A stretch of DNA of 8,571 bases, taken from NCBI GenBank assembly GCA_021804525.1, contig JAJZHJ010000035.1, forward strand, positions 1-8,571, read 5' to 3'. Below, piece after piece: positions 6,252 to 8,571 of the stretch. This DNA comes from Bacteroidota bacterium (lineage in GTDB: Bacteria; Bacteroidota; Bacteroidia; Bacteroidales; Paludibacteraceae). The translations under genes and the position numbers were made by a program. A model generated the notes under the pieces. It searched no databases, was not told the DNA's origin, and was given only the letters and a program-made list of their open reading frames with translations. Numbering within the stretch: the stretch's first letter is position 1; the number at the start of each line of letters is the position of its first letter.

Positions 6252-7103
6252 ATGAAGATAACGACGATAGAGGCAGGTTTTTTTCATGTAGATGGAGGTG
6301 CCATGTTTGGAGTTGTCCCCAAACGGGTATGGCAAAAGCGATATCCATGCAATGATCAGAATTTTTGCCGTTTAGCGATGCGCTTGCTTTTAATTGAATC
6401 GGACAACCGACTTGTTTTGATTGATACCGGAGCAGGGAAAAAGCAATTGGAATATTTGAAATACTACGATTTTACGCAAATTATTGATTTTGATGAAGAA
6501 TTAGCACGTCATGGCTATGCGTGCAGTCAGGTTACCGATGTGGTGTTGACGCATCTTCATTTCGATCATTGTGGTGGAACAACTTTGTTGTGTGAAAATG
6601 GGGAGAAGATTGACTTAACTTTTCCGAATGCGACGGTTTGGGTAGGTCGCTCCCAGTGGGAAAACTTTCTGAATCCTAATGTGCGTGAAGGCGATTCTTA
6701 CTTCAGTGAAAATATGCTGCCTGTGTTTGATGCTGGCAAGTTAAGATTGGTAGATGTTGATGTTCAGATGGATGAATACATCTCATTGAAACTTTTCAAC
6801 GGTCATACCGTCGGTCAATTGGTGCCTTATGTAGCTTTCGATGATTCTACAACACTGGTTTATGTGGGAGATGTAATTCCGGCTGCAGCTTCTATTCCTA
6901 TTGCGTGGATCTCGGCTTATGATACATTTCCGATTACGTCGATGCAAGATAAGGAACAACTTCTGGCTGAAGCGTCAGCGTACAACCAGCTATTAGTATT
7001 CGAGCATGACGCTTATGTGGAATGTTGTCGAGTGGAAAAAATCAACGGAAAATATCGCATCCAAAAACAGGGATTGTTGTCGGATTTCCTAACAAAGAAT
7101 TGA
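6252..7103 (+). CDS. Metallo-beta-lactamase-fold hydrolase, substrate unknown
   Basis: This 283-residue cytoplasmic protein (no signal peptide) has the full dinuclear metal set of the metallo-beta-lactamase fold. THLHFDHCGG gives His101, His103, Asp105 and His106; GHTVGQ gives His185; VGDV gives Asp207; EHD gives His252. The N-terminal pattern FFHVDGGAMFGVVPKRVW (10-27) followed by LVLIDTG (54-60) resembles the broad AHL-lactonase / methyl-parathion-hydrolase-like branch, but that branch covers many activities and a quorum-quenching role should not be assumed. Glyoxalase II and RNase Z are less likely, since their own flanking motifs are missing. It is the first gene after the promoter at 6200-6230 and ends 4 bases before the LPS permease gene, so it is almost surely co-transcribed with it. 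A link to envelope lipid metabolism is possible but rests on position only. Confidence 0.88.
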   Translation: MKITTIEAGFFHVDGGAMFGVVPKRVWQKRYPCNDQNFCRLAMRLLLIESDNRLVLIDTGAGKKQLEYLKYYDFTQIIDFDEELARHGYACSQVTDVVLTHLHFDHCGGTTLLCENGEKIDLTFPNATVWVGRSQWENFLNPNVREGDSYFSENMLPVFDAGKLRLVDVDVQMDEYISLKLFNGHTVGQLVPYVAFDDSTTLVYVGDVIPAAASIPIAWISAYDTFPITSMQDKEQLLAEASAYNQLLVFEHDAYVECCRVEKINGKYRIQKQGLLSDFLTKN

Positions 7104-7107
7104 GAAA

Positions 7108-8190
7108 ATGCACTTTCTGAAAAAAATTGATGTTTACATCATTAAGAAATTCATTGGCACGTATTTCTTCTCTATTGTGTTGATAATTAGTATTGTGATT
7201 GTGATTGACACGAGTGAAAAAATGGATGCTTTTTATGATCACCATGCGCCATTAAAAGCGATTATATTCGACTATTATCTCAATTTTATTCCCTATTTCA
7301 TTAATCTGTTCAGTCCGCTCTTCACGTTTATCTCCGTTATTTATTTCACCTCTAAATTGGCAGGCAATACCGAAATTATTGCGATTTTGTCGAGTGGAAT
7401 GAGTTTCAGGCGGTTGATGATACCTTACGCAATTTCAGCAGCCATAATTGCATCTATTACGTTTGTGCTCAGCGGCTATATTATTCCTCCTGCCAATAAG
7501 GTGCGTATAAAGTTTGAAGACAAATATGTGAAACCATTCATGACGGATAATGCACAAAATATTCAAATGAAAGTGGATAAAAATGTTGTTGCCTATATTG
7601 AACGTTTCGAATCCAAACAAAATGTTGGAACTCGCTTCTCGCTAGATGAATTTAATGGAAAAAGTTTAGTTTCACGTATGACTGCTGACAGCATCCGTTG
7701 GGATTCAGCTTATCGTTGGACAGTCAAAAACTACATGATTCGAAAATTTATGGGGTTACGGGAACATTTAAAGCGTGGCCCAAAATTGGATACGACCATT
7801 TTAATGCAGCCTGCAGATTTTTTCATCACGTTTCAAGAGGCTCCTCAAATGACTAACGGCGCTCTACATGGATACATTAGCCGGCAGCAAAAACGTGGAG
7901 TAGGAGATATTGGCGCTTTTTCAGTTGAATATGACAAGCGTTTTGCCAACCCACTGGCAGCCTTCATTCTGACATTAATTGGCGTTTCGTTGGCTTCGCG
8001 TAAAGTGCGCGGGGGCATGGGATTGCACATTGGTATAGGGCTTGCCTTGAGTGCATTGTATATTCTGTTTTCAACAATATCTGCCACTTTTGCCGTGAGT
8101 GGAACGTTGCCTGCAATTGTAGCTGTGTGGCTTCCTAATATTACGTTTCTGATAGTCGGTGTGATTCTGTACATTCGAGCAAGGAAATAA
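7108..8190 (+). CDS. LptF/LptG-family (YjgP/YjgQ) LPS export permease
   Basis: Permeases of this family, with the ATPase LptB and LptC, extract lipopolysaccharide from the inner membrane and pass it to the periplasmic bridge. The 360-residue product has the expected plan: three N-terminal membrane segments (about 15-34, 57-81 and 101-126), a periplasmic beta-jellyroll region (about 127-270), and three C-terminal segments (about 279-297, 304-327 and 334-356). The cytoplasmic SSGMSFRRL (95-103) after TEIIAIL is the most recognisable family motif and is the loop that contacts LptB. Whether it is the LptF or the LptG partner cannot be told by eye, so no symbol is given. Only one such gene lies in the window; the partner must be elsewhere. 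The start is 4 bases after the hydrolase stop, and folB follows after 21 bases. Confidence 0.92.
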   Translation: MHFLKKIDVYIIKKFIGTYFFSIVLIISIVIVIDTSEKMDAFYDHHAPLKAIIFDYYLNFIPYFINLFSPLFTFISVIYFTSKLAGNTEIIAILSSGMSFRRLMIPYAISAAIIASITFVLSGYIIPPANKVRIKFEDKYVKPFMTDNAQNIQMKVDKNVVAYIERFESKQNVGTRFSLDEFNGKSLVSRMTADSIRWDSAYRWTVKNYMIRKFMGLREHLKRGPKLDTTILMQPADFFITFQEAPQMTNGALHGYISRQQKRGVGDIGAFSVEYDKRFANPLAAFILTLIGVSLASRKVRGGMGLHIGIGLALSALYILFSTISATFAVSGTLPAIVAVWLPNITFLIVGVILYIRARK

Positions 8191-8211
8191 CTTGCTAATT
8201 ATAGCTTTACT

Positions 8212-8571
8212 ATGGGAGAAATTTTGCTCGAAAACATGCGATTTTATGCCTATCATGGTGTTTATGCCGAAGAACAACAAATAGGCAATGATTTTACTGT
8301 CGATTTAAGAATAGAACTTTCTTTTGGTGAGTCGGTATCGACTGATCAATTAGCTGATACATTGAATTATGAAGCTGTATATTTGTTGGTAAAAAAGCAA
8401 ATGATGATTCCGTCAAAGCTGTTGGAACATGTGGCAGAACGCATTTTGAATGGCTTGCTCATTGCATTTCCTTCCATCCAAGTTGCGGAAATTCATCTTT
8501 CTAAGCTACATCCACCTCTTGGTGGAGAAGTTGAAAAAGTGACGGTTGTTTTATGCAAAAAGAGGGAAAAT
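8212..8571 (+). CDS. folB: Dihydroneopterin aldolase FolB (cut at or just before its end)
   Basis: FolB cleaves 7,8-dihydroneopterin to 6-hydroxymethyl-7,8-dihydropterin and glycolaldehyde in folate synthesis. I translated 120 codons from the ATG at 8212 to the last base with no stop. Family members are about 120 residues, so only a few codons should be missing. Key motifs are FYAYHGVYAEEQQIGNDF (11-28, catalytic Glu21), ADTLNYEAVYLLVK (48-61, Tyr53), PSKLLEHVAERI (67-78, Glu72) and SKLHPPLGG (97-105, catalytic Lys98). These correspond to the Glu/Tyr/Glu/Lys set of the Staphylococcus aureus enzyme. It lies 21 bases after the permease gene on the same strand, with no terminator or promoter between, so it is likely the third gene of this operon. 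Confidence 0.94.
   Translation, partial: MGEILLENMRFYAYHGVYAEEQQIGNDFTVDLRIELSFGESVSTDQLADTLNYEAVYLLVKKQMMIPSKLLEHVAERILNGLLIAFPSIQVAEIHLSKLHPPLGGEVEKVTVVLCKKREN

Noticed and set aside
7845..8280. Minus-strand frames opposite the permease and folB genes
   Set aside because: They lie antisense to confidently assigned genes and their translations show no domain.
1..8571. A new defence, mobile or CRISPR-type system
   Set aside because: All substantial reading frames belong to known core families; I saw no regular repeats, integrase, transposase, toxin-antitoxin pair or tRNA-flanked insertion.

Overview
The window looks like chromosomal core sequence from a member of the Bacteroidota, probably the order Bacteroidales. 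The best evidence is the promoter style (TTTG, then 19-21 bases, then TAnnTTTG-like elements), A-rich leaders without strong Shine-Dalgarno sequences, moderately AT-rich DNA, and protein families in their Bacteroidota forms (OmpH/Skp-like lipoprotein, long S41 protease, RimM, Mpl ligase). I infer the lineage from these traits; no marker gene proves it. All genes look intact except two cut by the window edges.

Layout. Positions 1-6053 hold six genes on the minus strand, given here in transcription order: mpl (6053-4686), a dCMP deaminase gene (4626-4189), an S41 processing protease (4192-2582), an OmpH/Skp-like lipoprotein (2312-1707), rimM (1639-1115), and the N-terminal half of a GTP-type PEP carboxykinase (909 to the left edge). 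mpl, the deaminase and the protease form a compact likely operon, with an ATGA stop/start overlap between the last two. The OmpH-like gene sits between two strong intrinsic terminators and has its own promoter, so it looks like a one-gene unit. From 6252 three genes run on the plus strand: a metallo-beta-lactamase-fold hydrolase, an LptF/LptG-family LPS-transport permease, and folB, which is cut by the right edge. They are closely spaced and share one good promoter in the 198-bp divergent region 6054-6251.

How the genes relate. Several products serve the cell envelope: Mpl recycles murein peptides, the S41 protease is anchored at the membrane, the OmpH-like lipoprotein is a probable periplasmic chaperone, and the permease moves lipopolysaccharide. 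The others are housekeeping functions: pyrimidine nucleotide supply, 30S ribosome maturation, gluconeogenesis or anaplerosis, and folate synthesis.

I found no mobile element, CRISPR array, tRNA, rRNA or defence system, and no clearly new multi-gene system. The most interesting signals are regulatory. A near-ideal promoter (2519-2487) fires almost directly into a 12-bp terminator hairpin (2474-2439), upstream of the OmpH-like gene. A second perfect terminator lies 10 bases before the rimM start codon. Short dyads sit at or beside the -33 elements of two promoters.
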